Below, piece by piece: positions 1 through 12,872 of a DNA stretch of 64,000 bases (position 1 is the stretch's first letter; each line of letters begins with the position of its first letter). The notes under the pieces are model-generated. The model had not been told where the DNA came from, did not search any database, and saw nothing but the letters and a program-made list of their open reading frames with translations. Source of the stretch: Ascidia mentula. Lineage: Eukaryota > Chordata > Ascidiacea > Phlebobranchia > Ascidiidae. Position numbers and translations under genes: made by a program. The stretch is from positions 15,004,001 through 15,068,000 of the forward strand of contig OX387198.1 of the NCBI GenBank assembly GCA_947561715.1, written 5' to 3'.

Positions 1-1090
1 TACATTATCCAATGAGAGTTTAAACAGGGGTTTTCGTCTCTCACATTGGAAAGAATATTGGCATAAAAACATACAAGCAAACTGTACTTAACATTTAATT
101 TTATTGGAAAAAAAAAGTTTTGATTGTTCGTTATAATATGTTTAAGTGCAATTGCCCATTACCCAGCCTATTGGAATGTGGTGATACTGGCATGCAAAAC
201 AATATATTACACAGCATAGACACCTTGTTGAAAATTGTTGTCAACAACAATGAGATGTTTTCATTTCATCATCATTTATATTTAAAGTGGGTTTCATACG
301 CAATGTGGAGTCAACAATATGAATTGTGTACAAGCTACAGACAGATGGCCACTGTTTTGACCTAAAAGGTCTCATCAGTGCAGCTGTCGTGATTATCAGA
401 CGACTTTGCCGACCAAACGGCCAAGCAAAGACTTCCACTTTGTGGTGACTATACAATCACCGTCATCCGTTGGGCACCAAACTAGGTGCAACCTTACGGA
501 GAAAACAAGGTGGATGAGACCTTTTAGGTCGAAACAGTGGCCATCTGTGTAAAGCGGGTTTCATTAGTTCTATTTGTAGAAATGATTTCACTGGGGTCAA
601 TCACTGGAGACTGCCCTGTCCAATCTTTTGATATTGAGAAATGGGTGAAGTCTGAGAAAAGGCAATCTACTTAAACAGTGACGACACTCAGACAAGCGCC
701 ATACGTCATAGATCACAGGTCGTGATAATGAGAACATGATGATACCTTGAGGGCAAACAAATGATAAATTTAGCAAAGTTTAGCTTTTGTGCAAGTGATG
801 CAAACATTTTTTTGATATAATTGGTTGTGAATGAATCTGTTTAAAAAGGAGACGCTGATCAAACCTTGGCCAGTATTCAGCTGACTCTGCAGTTATTTGT
901 GATGAGTCAGAAATATAGTCTGCAATATCTGCATGTTTTCCAGAGGAATGAATATGACAGGGGTTTGTTTGCAGTTTAGAAGTGCCATATATGTTTATAT
1001 ACATAAATTAAAAATATGTAGAAGAATTAATTGCAACATTCTTTTCATTGCAGAGTTTATTAGTTGATAATTTATTTATATTGTAGTAAA
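1..1090. other. Intergenic DNA left of the first CUB-like gene
   Basis: No coding exon is recognisable on either strand. Short open frames here have no splice sites, repeats or recognisable domains. The only clear structure is the inverted-repeat element at about 331-555, listed separately. The last 100 bases before the ATG at 1091 are AT-rich and probably hold the promoter and 5' leader of the first gene, but no TATA box can be named with confidence. Confidence 0.5.
331..555. mobile_element. MITE-like element with about 40-bp inverted arms
   Basis: The left arm (about 336-376) and right arm (about 513-552) are inverted copies of each other. They share ACAGATGGCCACTGTTT followed by GACCTAAAAGGTCTCATC, with one or two mismatches. 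About 135 bases lie between the arms and no transposase frame is present, which fits a small non-autonomous DNA transposon. The arm contains its own short palindrome, GACCTAAAAGGTC. A third, single arm lies in an intron at about 15580-15625. MITEs are known in Ciona, but the family name cannot be assigned from sequence alone. Confidence 0.55.
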
Positions 1091-4000
1091 ATGGCATTTT
1101 TAATTCTATCCACAATTTGTGTTGTGATTAGCATGTTTCACCAAACAAAAGGAGGTATTTAAAACTACTACTAGTGTACATAGAAAATAAAATGTTGTGA
1201 CAACCTATTTCAATCAGAATAACCTTTCTATAGAACTTCATAAAGTGGGTTTTGTGTAATGAAAGATCATTTGTGTGTTACAGATTGTGAACCCTACAAC
1301 ACATGCACACGAGCAACAGATACAATTAGACAAGTACCTGAAACAATCACCCAATTTGAAAAACAACTTATGGTAGGCAGGATATGGAGAATAGAACTTC
1401 CAAACGGGAATGGGGATGTTATGTTGTCATTTAAGGTAGGTGATACAAAACAACCATTTCAATAGAGGTATTTTCAACAACTAGTCAGAAATCTACTTGA
1501 AATTTTGTATTGAGGGGACACAACTCACTTATCCAAATGTGTCGCAATTAGTTCAGTGGTACAATGTCTTAAATTTAGGCAAATTTCAACAGTTATATGC
1601 TGGAAAAGTTGAACTACGTAATGTCTTAAAAGTTTTGGTGTGCTACAAATATTTGTTACATTGAAGTTTTGACCCTACTTTCATTTAGAATTACAAGTAC
1701 AAAAGTTGAGTTCAAATATTCGAAATAATTTTGAACTATTTTCCAGGATTTTGTCGCATTGTCTCCTATTGTGATTATTCCATATCGCAAAAGCATTCCT
1801 GGGCAAAGAGAAGTTTATGGTGGAAATCGTGGAGATTTTAACCTCTATTATAAAGATGTTAGTGCTATTCATTTGTATGCACAGATACGATTGTACATCC
1901 TGATGATTCCTAGGTTTGTCCTTAGTTATTATGGTAAGTGCTCATGGGTGATCAACCCACAACAATAATACAACTTTCTTATGATCTTTTATAGCTGGAT
2001 GCAAAATTATCAATCCAGACAATTTTGTGATTAATTCGACCAGTGTTGCAGTTAATTCACCAACTTGCTGGATTGTTAAAGCTCCACAGTCAACTACAAC
2101 AACGCACATTAGTTTGTTGCAACACAATTTGAATCAGGATGTGTCCGTAAGTATCAACATATGGACAACTTAATAGTAATATGAGCAGCATAAAAAATAT
2201 ATATATATACATATATCTTTAACATGACAGTGTTAATAACAATATGGGCCAGTCTTTTTATACTCAGTATATATACAAAATTTGCAACAAAAATGATTCT
2301 ACCACAGTATTACATTGTACAAACATAATCAAAAATTTATAGAAAAGTAACAAATTAGCCTGATCCTAAAAACATTTAAGATTCCAATTGGATTCTGTAG
2401 CCTACACTTTTTTTCCAGGTTGCTGACATCAGAAGTTCAGCAGTTTACTTGCAACAAAAAAATTCAACCAAGCAAGTTTTTACTTCACTGGAAACAACAC
2501 CCTCTACTGTGCTTTACATCCAGTCATCAACTCATTATACACAAAAAGCAAAGTTTCTTTTGTCATATCACGGTAAAAAGAAGAATTTTTCAATAAAGCA
2601 ATTCATGAAAAAAACACAAGAGATGTTTGGCTAGTTGAAGATAAATGAACCTCTTATAACATCACAGCTTTGTTTTAACAGTTGGATGTGCAGTGATTTC
2701 TGAGGAGACAAAATTTTTTAACAAATCTCTAAAGAATACAACAAATTCTTGCTGGATAATAGAACCAAACCCCAACACTGAAAAAGTCTACTTAAGCTGG
2801 AGAAGTGTTACATTAGAAGGGCAGATTATTCAGGTGAGAAAAGTATACATGCTTTTCATCTTGCAAAAATGGGTTTTCAGGCAGTGCAGCAATTTAATTT
2901 CGTGGATAAATAGTTTATTATTGAAGTAAAATGTATATAAAAATAAAATCTATTTGAATAAGCTGCAGAAACTGATGATGCCTTTTAAATGAAATAGAAT
3001 TTCCTGAATAAACCACAAATGAGCTGTCCAATTCAAACTCATATAAAAATATTATTATTTTAAGAATTAAAAAAAACTTTAAGGAGTCGTAAAACTGATC
3101 TCCTTACCTTTAGGTTTCTACATTATACACAACAGAACCTGCTATAACAATTGACAGCTCAACAGATCATGTAACTCATGACATTACCACAAACCAAGCC
3201 CTGCTTATTAAAGCAACTGGTCAAGGAGAATCAAGCTTCCAGCTATCTTATTACAGTAAGTTTTTCCACACTAAAAACATTAAATCCACACTTTGCACAC
3301 TTTTAATGAGTCTTATATTTTCAGCAATGAACAAACAAGATGTTGAATGCAAAGAGGTAACTGCTTTTATTTGATTTGTAATCAAAACAGTTTTTCATTA
3401 CAAACAGTTCAAAACAATTTAAAAACAAAAACAAAATAATTTGGATATTAAAAATATTCACATCTTAACTTTTAGTTGCATGTGGTACAAAAGTTTAGTT
3501 TTATGGTAGGTATTAAACCAATTTGCAAAAGTTGGACTAAATAAATTGCACTAGTGAATATGTGATACCTAATGGAAAATTTTAAATTATCTTCCAGAAC
3601 CAGTCAGAATGTGAAAGACAAAAGCAAGATCCAGCAAGTTGCAACCAAACTTGCGTAGCATACGAAAACATGGTAACAAAGGAAATGTTTCTTTCCCTGC
3701 AACAACTAAGATCCAGGCCACCACCTCCACAACTACCAGTAAGTACATTTATGTGCAAGTTTAAATGCTTAATTATTATGGTAAGTGCTATAAATATCTT
3801 TAAATGTAACTCCTGATCTTGTTTTGACCAATGGCTCACAAGTCACTTTGTGCCAAGAAAAGCAAATCATTCTTAATTTTTTTCAGAATTATTGTCAGAT
3901 AACACACCTGATTCACATCAAAGTTAAATTGCTACATTTAAAACCTATATCGACATCTCCCCAAATCCCTTTACAATCCTTAAAGGCTGATAATACAATC

Positions 4001-4668
4001 CCCAGGGCTATCAAATGTAAGACAAACCGCAAAAGACCCTGGGGTTGTCAAATTAAATACAAAGGGAAAATATCAGACTGGTGCAGTTTTTTGCACCCAA
4101 GTTATATCAAAATTAAAAACTTTTAGGCAAGTGATCATGGGGAAGCCTCAGGGGATGAAAGTGTGGGAGGAAGGATGTACGGATTCCGCAACCTCTGTTT
4201 ATTTCGTGTTTGCGTTTGTCCTCCACATCTTATGGCGAAAGAAAGATTTTGTGCGGCCAACTGCATGATGGGTAATTATTTATTTTACATTAAAGTCATT
4301 TGTTTAAAAATTATTGCACATTTTTATCTATCACTTTCAGTTAAAAAGAGTAATAATAACTACATCAGATCTGTGAACCACGCTACCCTGTCGATCGATA
4401 ACCTTATTGAAAGTTTCTGTGTGAAGCTGAAAACACTAAAATGAAGCATTTTTGCAATAAAAATGAATTTAAACAGTTGATATAATTTTAGTGTGCTTCG
4501 TGAAAACCTTGGGTTGCTTCAATGACAAATTTCTAACTGAGAATATGATGTTTTTTAAATAATAAACATCTAATACTTGCAGAGGGCGCATGTATCAGGC
4601 ACTGCATATTTGCCAAGATGGCTTTCTGCTTTAAAGCTGTGGTGATGAGAACAGTTGAACTTCTTTGA
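1091..4668 (+). CDS. Secreted protein with three CUB-like domains and Cys-rich tail (paralogue A)
   Basis: Eleven exons: 1091-1154, 1284-1435, 1747-1933, 1995-2146, 2419-2572, 2682-2833, 3114-3255, 3325-3356, 3598-3738, 4127-4271 and 4583-4668. All have GT-AG borders and consistent phase, giving 468 residues. Exon 1 is a signal peptide (MAFLILSTICVVISMF). Exon pairs 2-3, 4-5 and 6-7 each encode one CUB-like domain, phase 0 inside and phase 1 between domains. The domains carry GC near the start, a C-W-I core (exons 4 and 6) and an aromatic end such as FVLSYYG. Exons 8-11 encode a cysteine-rich tail ending CIFAKMAFC...VELL. Genes B and C have two domains, so this gene gained one. The start was chosen because the same signal-peptide exon, cut in phase 1, precedes all three paralogues. 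CUB domains usually act in extracellular binding; the ligand is unknown. Not matched to a named gene. Confidence 0.75.
4341..4444 (+). CDS. Possible alternative last exon of paralogue A
   Basis: A pyrimidine-rich AG acceptor before 4341 opens a frame in the correct phase after exon 10 (donor at 4272). It ends with TGA at 4442-4444 and a polyadenylation signal follows at once. Used in place of 4583-4668 it would give a 474-residue protein with a different C-terminus (ends KLKTLK). The paralogues have nothing similar at this position, whereas they do share the 4583-4668 exon. It is either an alternative terminal exon or a chance match. Confidence 0.35.
4456..4461 (+). terminator. Polyadenylation signal AATAAA (proximal)
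   Basis: A canonical hexamer 12 bases after the stop of the possible alternative last exon. It would end a short transcript form of paralogue A. Confidence 0.4.
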
Positions 4669-6947
4669 TGAAAACACAAATATCAGAGTTCTCAGATATG
4701 GACAAGAGGAATGCGCCAAAAAGGACGGGAACTGAAACCTGGATTTTATAATTCAAAGGAAAATAAAAACATAGAGATATTAAAAACTCCATATAAACAC
4801 TGTAATGTAGGAATATTCATATACAATTGTTTCTCTGCTAAAATTACAAAAAGTGCTTTTTCGGGTCTTGGAAATGCCTTTCTCTTTTTTGTCATTATTA
4901 TTTGCTTTTTTTTTATTTGAATGAAATAAAGTTCGGTTAAAGCAAAACAGATCTGGCAAATCTGACTAAAGTAGTTTCAGCTGCAAGGATTTCAAACAAA
5001 CAAAAATATTGTCAACAAACTGAAGTTCAACATGTGTAAAAAAACAGATTGTGTGATCAATAGAATATGCGCAATTTTCTGGCAAAAAATTATTCAAAGC
5101 AGAATTTAACAAACATCAATTAAATGTGCCTGGCACTCCCAGATAAAGCACTTCCAAAACTTGTTTGGAAGGATTAAAGGTTGCACATGGATGGTGCAAG
5201 CCACGCTTGCGGTAACTCATCAAACCTACGTTACAGACAATGAATAATGTTTGACAGTGATTTATCGCAGACACCAAAGGTGAGCGGTCTTGGTGGTCCC
5301 AAAATTGTGGTAGTAAGTGTACATGGAATGAACTGACATGCCCTAAATCTGCAATAGTTTTTTGAAGTGAAAGCCACCAGTCTCCAATTCATTTCAGCAA
5401 GAAACATGATTAAAAATATGTAGGCATATGGAAATATAACAAAAGGGGCTACAGTGTAGTTTTGTGTTGACCATGGTCAATATCAAATCTTAGTACTGAA
5501 AATTGTCAAAACATTATAATTTGTTTCATTAAAACAGATTTTTCATTTAAAAATATTTTTGTCTAAAAATTAAGCATCTATTTTAAACATGCACAAACAA
5601 ATTATAAATTTTGCATGCCTTTCACTATTAATGGTTTGCCTGGAAACAAAGTTCGATCAATTTTTGCGAAGAATGTGCAAAGTTAGACATTTTTTTGTAT
5701 AATGAAGCCTATTTTTTGGGCCATTGGCTGATTGCGAAATTTAAACAAGGATGACTTTGGGTTTCCTGTCTGGTGTATTTAAACACTTTATAACTATTAC
5801 TCACCAGTTTCTTAAACAGTTGAGAAGTGGTAAAATGTGTAAAGAAAACAATTACGTTGATTTTTCACCCTTCCTACGCATGGTAACACTTACAATGTGG
5901 TGAATCACAGGCAAATAATTACACTATATGAGTGTCAGAGGCCTGCAGGCATTTGCCACCGCAGTAACAAACTGTTGATGTGGGGAAAAAAGTTAACTCG
6001 TGTGCAAAAAAAGTTTCAATATTAAAGTTTGCTTTCGTACAGAGGTTTAATTAGCCGACAAAATGAATGCTACAATATATTGAGTTATCTCTGCAAAGAA
6101 GAACTGCTATAAAATTTGTAAGGATTTTTAGAAATATGTAAATGTAAGATTTTAACAAGTTGCAGCATAGTGCAGTAGATAGAAGATGAGGTGAAACAGT
6201 GAAACAATTTGGCCTTATTGCCAGAATTTATTTCATAAATGCCAAAAGCATGAAACAAATGCAACATGTTTTATAATTAAAAATTAGCATAAAATTTTTA
6301 AAAGTAAACAGCAGGGAGTATCTGGAAAGGTGAAGATTCCAAGCAAATGTCAGGCAATTAATTAGCCATGGTCAAATATAAACACACAAATAAAGATTGT
6401 TTTGGGAATGCCAAAATATGTGACTCGCACTGGACAACACTCAGATATGACGCAGTATGTTTAGAAAGCGCAGGATAATCCTGATAATTACGAGTGGTTC
6501 TCACGATTGATAAGTGATCATACACGTGCTAGGAGGTCAGCAAGACAAAACCTCACCCATTGAACTGAGCAATTTGCATGGAATTATAATATATTTAATG
6601 AGGACGACAGGAATTATAGTGGAGTTGCATTCAAATTTTATGTCTCTGCATGTTTTGGGTGATGTCAGTGCATCATAAAGTGAGCTAAAAATAGCACAAA
6701 CATGCCAGGTTTGCTTGACCAAAGGTTGTTGCAGGAAGGCAATGTAATCATGGGATAATAAACTGTCTCTCACGAATGGGGAATTGCAATTAACCAGTCA
6801 CGCTATGTCAACATAACTTCAATTAAAAACACCATGCTCACAAAACCAAGAGTCACAATTAAATAGTCAATTTCTTGATTGTTGGTTGGATTTTTAAACA
6901 GACAAAATATAGTTTGTGGATCCAGTTTACAATACTTAAGCAACAGA
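4669..6947. other. 3' UTR of paralogue A and intergenic DNA
   Basis: The first 260 bases are the likely 3' UTR, with AATAAA at 4925-4930. A T-rich stretch just before this signal also occurs in the 3' region of gene B (about 11850-11890), so the similarity of the paralogues extends past the stop. From about 4950 to 6947 there is AT-rich DNA with no recognisable exon, RNA gene or element. The end of it is presumably the promoter of paralogue B. Confidence 0.5.
4925..4930 (+). terminator. Polyadenylation signal AATAAA (distal)
   Basis: A canonical hexamer about 257 bases after the stop at 4666-4668. It is the expected 3' end for the form of paralogue A that uses the paralogue-conserved last exon. 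Confidence 0.6.
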
Positions 6948-9900
6948 ATGCAAAAGGTTGGATTTGTTCTGCTGTTCTTCAGTTTGGGATTATCATATTG
7001 CAGTGCAGGTAAGAAAGTTTAACATTAATACATTGGACTTGAAATACAATATGTGATTGACCAGTTTTATCTGGTTTACAACAGCAATTAACGACAATAT
7101 TTTTAGGTTTGACATGATTTGCATAGATTTTATATAACTTATATTTAAAATAGTATTTTTTTATTTTTTGCAGTTTGTTTGCCGAACACAATTTGTACAA
7201 ATGACCGGGACAGAATATTGCAGTCGGACAACGATATTTCCCCAGCCGAAAAGTACTTCAATAAAGGGCGTGCTTGGTACATCAGACCTTCACCAGTTGC
7301 AACAAATGCTTTGCTTGCATTTAAGGTGAGCAGGAAGTTACATTTTTGAAACACAATGTGGCAATAAGTAGATGTTGTTTCTTTATCTACTCTAAATAAA
7401 TGTGAAAGTTTCGGACAAATAATATTTTAGTTCCACCTGGTTTCCTTTTTGATATTAAATTTATAATTTTTTACAGGAAACATACAAAATTTGGGAAACA
7501 CCAAAATAGTTGCGTAAAAACCCAAAGGAGTGCCATCCAGTGTTTAATGAACGTTCAATTAAAAGTTATTCCACTTAAACTCACACCGACAAAATAAACC
7601 GCAAACAAGTGTAAACATCTTTGCGGAAGGCAACAATGGCAATTAATGACCTTGTGACGAAACACACCCACAGTACATGTGTGAAACAACTGCGATAATT
7701 ATCACTTACTTCAATGGGTGGTCTGATGTGGAAAACCGACCATAGAAAAAACTGGCAATTAGCTGAGGTCACAAGTACCTCGATTCAAGCAACAATTTAT
7801 ATAATTTGCAATAGTTCTTATATTGTGAAATGATGGAGTCACTAAAATGAATCTAAAACAGTATGACTATTTGAGCCAATAAAGAAAAATTGCAGAATTT
7901 TTTGACATTTCTTTGAAACTACATCCAATAAAAAAAGTAAAAGGCTTCAAACTTATTTTCTGTTCCAATGGTCAAATATAATTACAAAGAGAACATTTGC
8001 AGAAATTTAAAGATTTTTATCAAATTATAGCAAAAACTTTTGAGGAAATCTGACACAAAAAACTCACTATGGACGGTCAAAGTAATAGAATTCATGAAAA
8101 AATTACACAGAGTTATTGGGACAAGGTGGCTATTACAATAGCTGTTAACATATCATAGCGATTTCTTACAGCCACTGATTTGCATTGATGTGCCGACAAA
8201 ATTTTTTCGATGTCTGATATCACCTTACATAGGCCACACCTGTAAATGGGTGAAGCACTGCGCATACCTGAAATTGACCTTGAAAGGTTTTTTTGTGTGC
8301 GATAATGTTATACTAAAACTGCAAAAGCTGCATGATAATCAACAAAAATGTGATGTTTATCTGATACACGACTACTATATCCATCAAATAATTTTGAAAA
8401 TTTTTCATCTAAAAAGTGTTGATTAATTCAACATTTATTGTTAAATTTTACAACAAGAATTTGTTCCCAATAATTTGTCCAATTGACAAACGTGCAAATT
8501 ATCTGGTTACGCCCATGTCTTGGAAATTATTCAAATTGTGTGTATAGATACAACATTGACCAAACCTTAAGTCAAATACAGATTGGTTTTCAACTGTCAG
8601 ATAACATCCACCACAACAAACAGATAATCTGATTATGGTGTTAACAGCAAACTGCATTTTAGACCAAAATGCCACCTTTATGGCAAATACCATTCAAAAA
8701 AAACATATAACAATAAACTATGCTTTTTAAAAAAAATAAAAGGGCACCCTAAGTTGCTTCAAAAGTAGTCAACATGTTAAAAACATTTGGATTGCTATAA
8801 AACGTTTGACACATTTGGATTTAAATGCTATTTATAACAGAGCATAAGCTTTGCCAGCAAATAAGTTTCACAACAATATAATTTGTTCACTTATTAGGGA
8901 TAATTGCTTGCCAATATGAATTGAAATGAGTCATTTCAAGTGGTAAAATCCAATTAGGCTCATGCAAGATCTTACATAATGTATGTCGACCAAAACACAT
9001 TATCCGTAAACTTGTACTATCATGACCTTGCCAACAACACCAGATAACTTTTACCTTGCCCTGGAGTTATAACAAGACAGAAACACTTACAACTTTGTTC
9101 TACTGGCAAGTTTACCAAGTGACTCTTGTCATGTAAATATGAATATCATCCATTGTGAATAATAGTAAACAGTTTCAAAATCCAAATCAATTGGATGTCC
9201 AAGATTTGAACTCCACAAAAATGATTTATTTTTATTTGTAGAATTTTACAACATCTGGATTCTCTGCAGTCGTGGTGATCACATATCACAGTAGGACAGC
9301 AAAAACAACACAATATTTCTATGGGGATCTGGGCAACTTCGAGGTTCTGTGTGAAGATTCAATTGGAATAATTGTCTATGTTCCAATCAATGCACCACGG
9401 ACACCAAACTTTAAACTTGATTACTACAGTAAGTACTTATTAAAGATTTATTTTTATTAAAAAGTGTTTCAAACTTTCCAAAACTTTATGGGTGAGATGT
9501 TAAATTTTTTACATGTGTTCAAAGTCCATGTTGTTGTTACCTTCATTCAACTATAAAAATTGTTTCTCGATGGGTATTTAACTTACACATCTTAAAGAGA
9601 TAACTTTAATTTCTGTTGTGCAAGTTGAAGCGGTTAACATGTCACATTTTCCTTAAAAAGGAGTTTTGTATGCTGTGTATTTTTGTCGCCCTAAACATCA
9701 ATTATCATCAACACAGCGGGCTGTGGCATCCTGACAAGCCTACAAAGCCAGGTGAAATACACAAGTGGCAACTTCCGATCAAAGGACAACTATAATTGCT
9801 GGTTTATTCAACAACCTATGATAAACTCAGTAGAACGGAAACGAGTTTATTTTACCATAAGAGACCTGATCCTGGCAAAGGGAGAAGAGTTTATGGTAAA

Positions 9901-11661
9901 TTTACTTCTTTGTAAATGGTCACAATGACTTGACTAAATTTAGATTTTATTTGAGGGAAGAACTTAGGAACATTTTATCATAGGGTTTCACAGATCAAGA
10001 CTGCCACCATGTGGTAGAATTCATCCAATTGCAGTAACCTGGTGATGACACCAGAGTCATACACTAAACACAATGTACATGTCTTGCCATGCCAATTTTT
10101 AAGTCAAACAAGTTTTAAAATTAAAAAAGGCACTTGTATTACTGCTGCAATCATCCAACTTGATAAATCCGAAAACAAATATTTGCTAAATTAACATGAC
10201 TATTTTTGTGAATAGTTTTAATGTTTCCTGCAGATCTGGGATGTGCACACACTGCAAGTAATGGGATTTTATGAAAGCTCAAAGACTTACGACACATTTG
10301 CAATAGAGAGCAATGCAACCATGTCAATCATAATAGAAATCACAAAACAAAGTGACTCGACAATGACCCAAGGATCCCAATTCATGCTGACGTTTTACAG
10401 TAAGTCAAAAAGAATTAAAGAAAATAATTTTGAATTTACAAACTGCAATCAACGCTTATGTTACACAACAAAAAAACTTCTAGATTTATAAAACAACCGA
10501 CTCCACTCTAGAATGGCACAAAGATACATTTTCTGATGCATATTTCAATCTTATTTTTGAAATGTCATTAAATTAGGTGACATTTAAATATATGTATTTT
10601 TTGTTGCAGCAATGACTGGTGATGATATAGATTGCATTGAGGTGAGAAAAAATGGACAAAAAACTATTTCTGTTACAAATTTATTTAACACTTTGTAATG
10701 CTATAATAACCGTTTTCAATGCACATTTTAAATATTTTACTTCAGCTAAAGTATAATTTTTTTAAACATTTTTAGAGAAAGAGAAAATGTGAAGAAACAA
10801 CGAGTGACACTCCAAGTTTCATCAGGTGCAAAGAACAATGTGGAACGTTTGATAATATGCTGCTAGAAGAATATAGCATGGATGTGAGTTTTGTTCCCAT
10901 GTTGTGACAATGTAAATTTTGCAATTTTTTCAAGCAGTTTGAATATTAATATGTTTATTCAAATGAATAAGAGTAATGAATGCATTTCCCCAGCTACTTA
11001 GTTGAAATTGGAAAAGATCTTTTGATCTTTAACTTAACCTTAGAAAAACTATAATTAACTACGAAGAATTATTGTTAAGTAAGAGATAAAAGCTTAAACT
11101 TAACTTTACCATTTATAGAGTGATATCCCAACAGCTGGGCCAAGATTTGGGGGGTTCTTTAACCAGTGCCCTTATGTAAGATCTGCATGCAAGTGTGATC
11201 GCGACACAGTTGATCATAGAGACTTCTGTCTCCAGGAAACCAAATGTTTTGAGCGTAAGTCATTTGCACTGACAACAAAACAAATCTATATCTTTGACTG
11301 CTTTTGTAAACTTTTTAAGAACTTTAAGGACTTTGCTCATAATTCACCAAATAAACCTTGTTCCAACAACACCATATAACAGAAGTTAACACTGCCACCT
11401 AGAGGTCTTATAATATGCACAAGAATAACCAAATGATGGCAACAAAGAGTAGGATAACAAAGCTATTTATGATTGATTTAAGGAAATTTATTCACAATAT
11501 TGTAAAAAAGCTTTCCATTGAAGATTTAAAAAAATTATTTTTCAAAATAATTTACATCTGTTTTGTTTTTGACAGAGGGTGGGTGCAGTTATGCCTGCAT
11601 ATTCGCCAAAATGTCTTTCTGCAGTCGGATGACAGTTATCAGCGTGCTTCAGCTCCTATAG
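6948..11661 (+). CDS. Secreted protein with two CUB-like domains and Cys-rich tail (paralogue B)
   Basis: Nine exons: 6948-7008, 7174-7325, 9242-9428, 9717-9895, 10234-10399, 10610-10641, 10776-10883, 11119-11254 and 11576-11661. All are GT-AG with consistent phase and encode 368 residues. Exon 1 is a signal peptide (MQKVGFVLLFFSLGLSYC). Exons 2-3 and 4-5 are CUB-like domains ending FKLDYYS and FMLTFYS. The second has a GCGI start and an NCWF core. Exons 6-9 are the cysteine-rich tail, with a CKCD motif and an end of CIFAKMSFC...LQLL. Exons 2, 3 and 6 have the same lengths as in genes A and C (152, 187 and 32 bases). Intron 2 is unusually long at about 1.9 kb. It lies head-to-tail with its two paralogues. 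Probably extracellular; ligand and role unknown. Confidence 0.75.
7326..9241 (+). other. Long intron 2 of paralogue B
   Basis: About 1.9 kb of AT-rich DNA with no recognisable exon, RNA gene or named element. The same intron is about 0.3-0.4 kb in genes A and C, so most of this is a later insertion or expansion. No terminal repeats were found that would define an inserted element. Confidence 0.5.
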
Positions 11662-12872
11662 TCGGTTGAATCACAACCAAAACACAAACATTCCTTGTTT
11701 ATTTACTGTACAAAATTATGAGGGGAGATACAATGATGAGCGGGAAAGCATTTGAACTGTGAACAACTATAAGTGGGGGAACTGTCTACGTGCTTTAAGA
11801 AAACACACAACTGTTTTTAACATCAGACCTTGTCTGGTTGCTTTGTATACTATTTTTGTTATTGTTCTTATTTGAGTGAAATATTGTAAATCGCTTGTTA
11901 CATTTTGTGTGGTTGTTTCAAGGACCGTATACCAGAGCTTAAATCAGACGAAAATTAGCCAACTAATACACAACGAAAAGCTGAATTTTCAAAGACAAGT
12001 TTTGCATGATGTCAGTGGCAATATCATTTTCATAAGTGCGGTCATGCCCAATAACCTGCAATATGACACCGATAATCACTAAATGTCTGTGACACAGACT
12101 TATGATAATGTAAAAGTGACATCATAAATGCTCTCACTGAAGTTAGTCACATAAAAACTGTTTTTGTCCCAGAAAAAGTTCTACCTGCAGGCAAAGTTGT
12201 TAGAAAACATTATAAAATTAAATGACATCATGGTTTGAATTCAATAAGGAAGAACAAAAGAAAAAATGAAATCAAAAATATGAATTAAAAAATAATATTT
12301 AATATGAAAATTTTATCACAGATTAATGACATGTTATATAAGTTGAGATTTATTTAAAATTATGTTTATTGAGAGCAAATTTTTTGCTAAAAAATTTCTG
12401 ACAAAAGTTTCAGTCAACAAAGTTACATTTATGATAAGCTAGCTTTATAGTGTGAAAATGACAATAACATTTGCACATAACTTTGCCAGCTTCAGATCAG
12501 AAACAGACTTCCAGTTAGCATCGTAATTGTTCCCTGTCAGAAAAGACAAAGGCCTGGGGCAAGGATGGATTCGTAAGAATGGTGAAAGGAAATTTTGCCG
12601 GTGAAAAAAGATCGCTACATTCCACAATTAATGTGGTGACGATTATATAAATCCCCTCCCACAGACCAAGGCTTTAAATGAAGTTTTAGTTATCGAAGCA
12701 AAGCTACAAGGTGAGCTTGCTTTAGCATGGATATAATAGAAGAGTATTTGGTATTTTTTTTCAAAGTAACTATATTAATTTTTATATGTTTAGTTCACAA
12801 AAATCCTACTTGGTTTGAATAGTTGCTATATTTTGACCAATTTCATTGGAAAACTTCATATCTGGAACTACA
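11662..12872. other. 3' region of paralogue B and intergenic DNA
   Basis: The 3' UTR of gene B probably runs to about 11890. A stretch there resembles the end of gene A's 3' UTR, but the AATAAA is replaced by a non-canonical sequence. The rest is AT-rich spacer leading into the start of paralogue C, with no recognisable coding exon on either strand. A minus-strand open frame at 12445-12627 was inspected and has no supporting features. Confidence 0.45.

Noticed and set aside
12445-12627. 60-codon minus-strand frame between paralogues B and C
   Set aside because: No recognisable domain, and it does not match the beta-adaptin ear.
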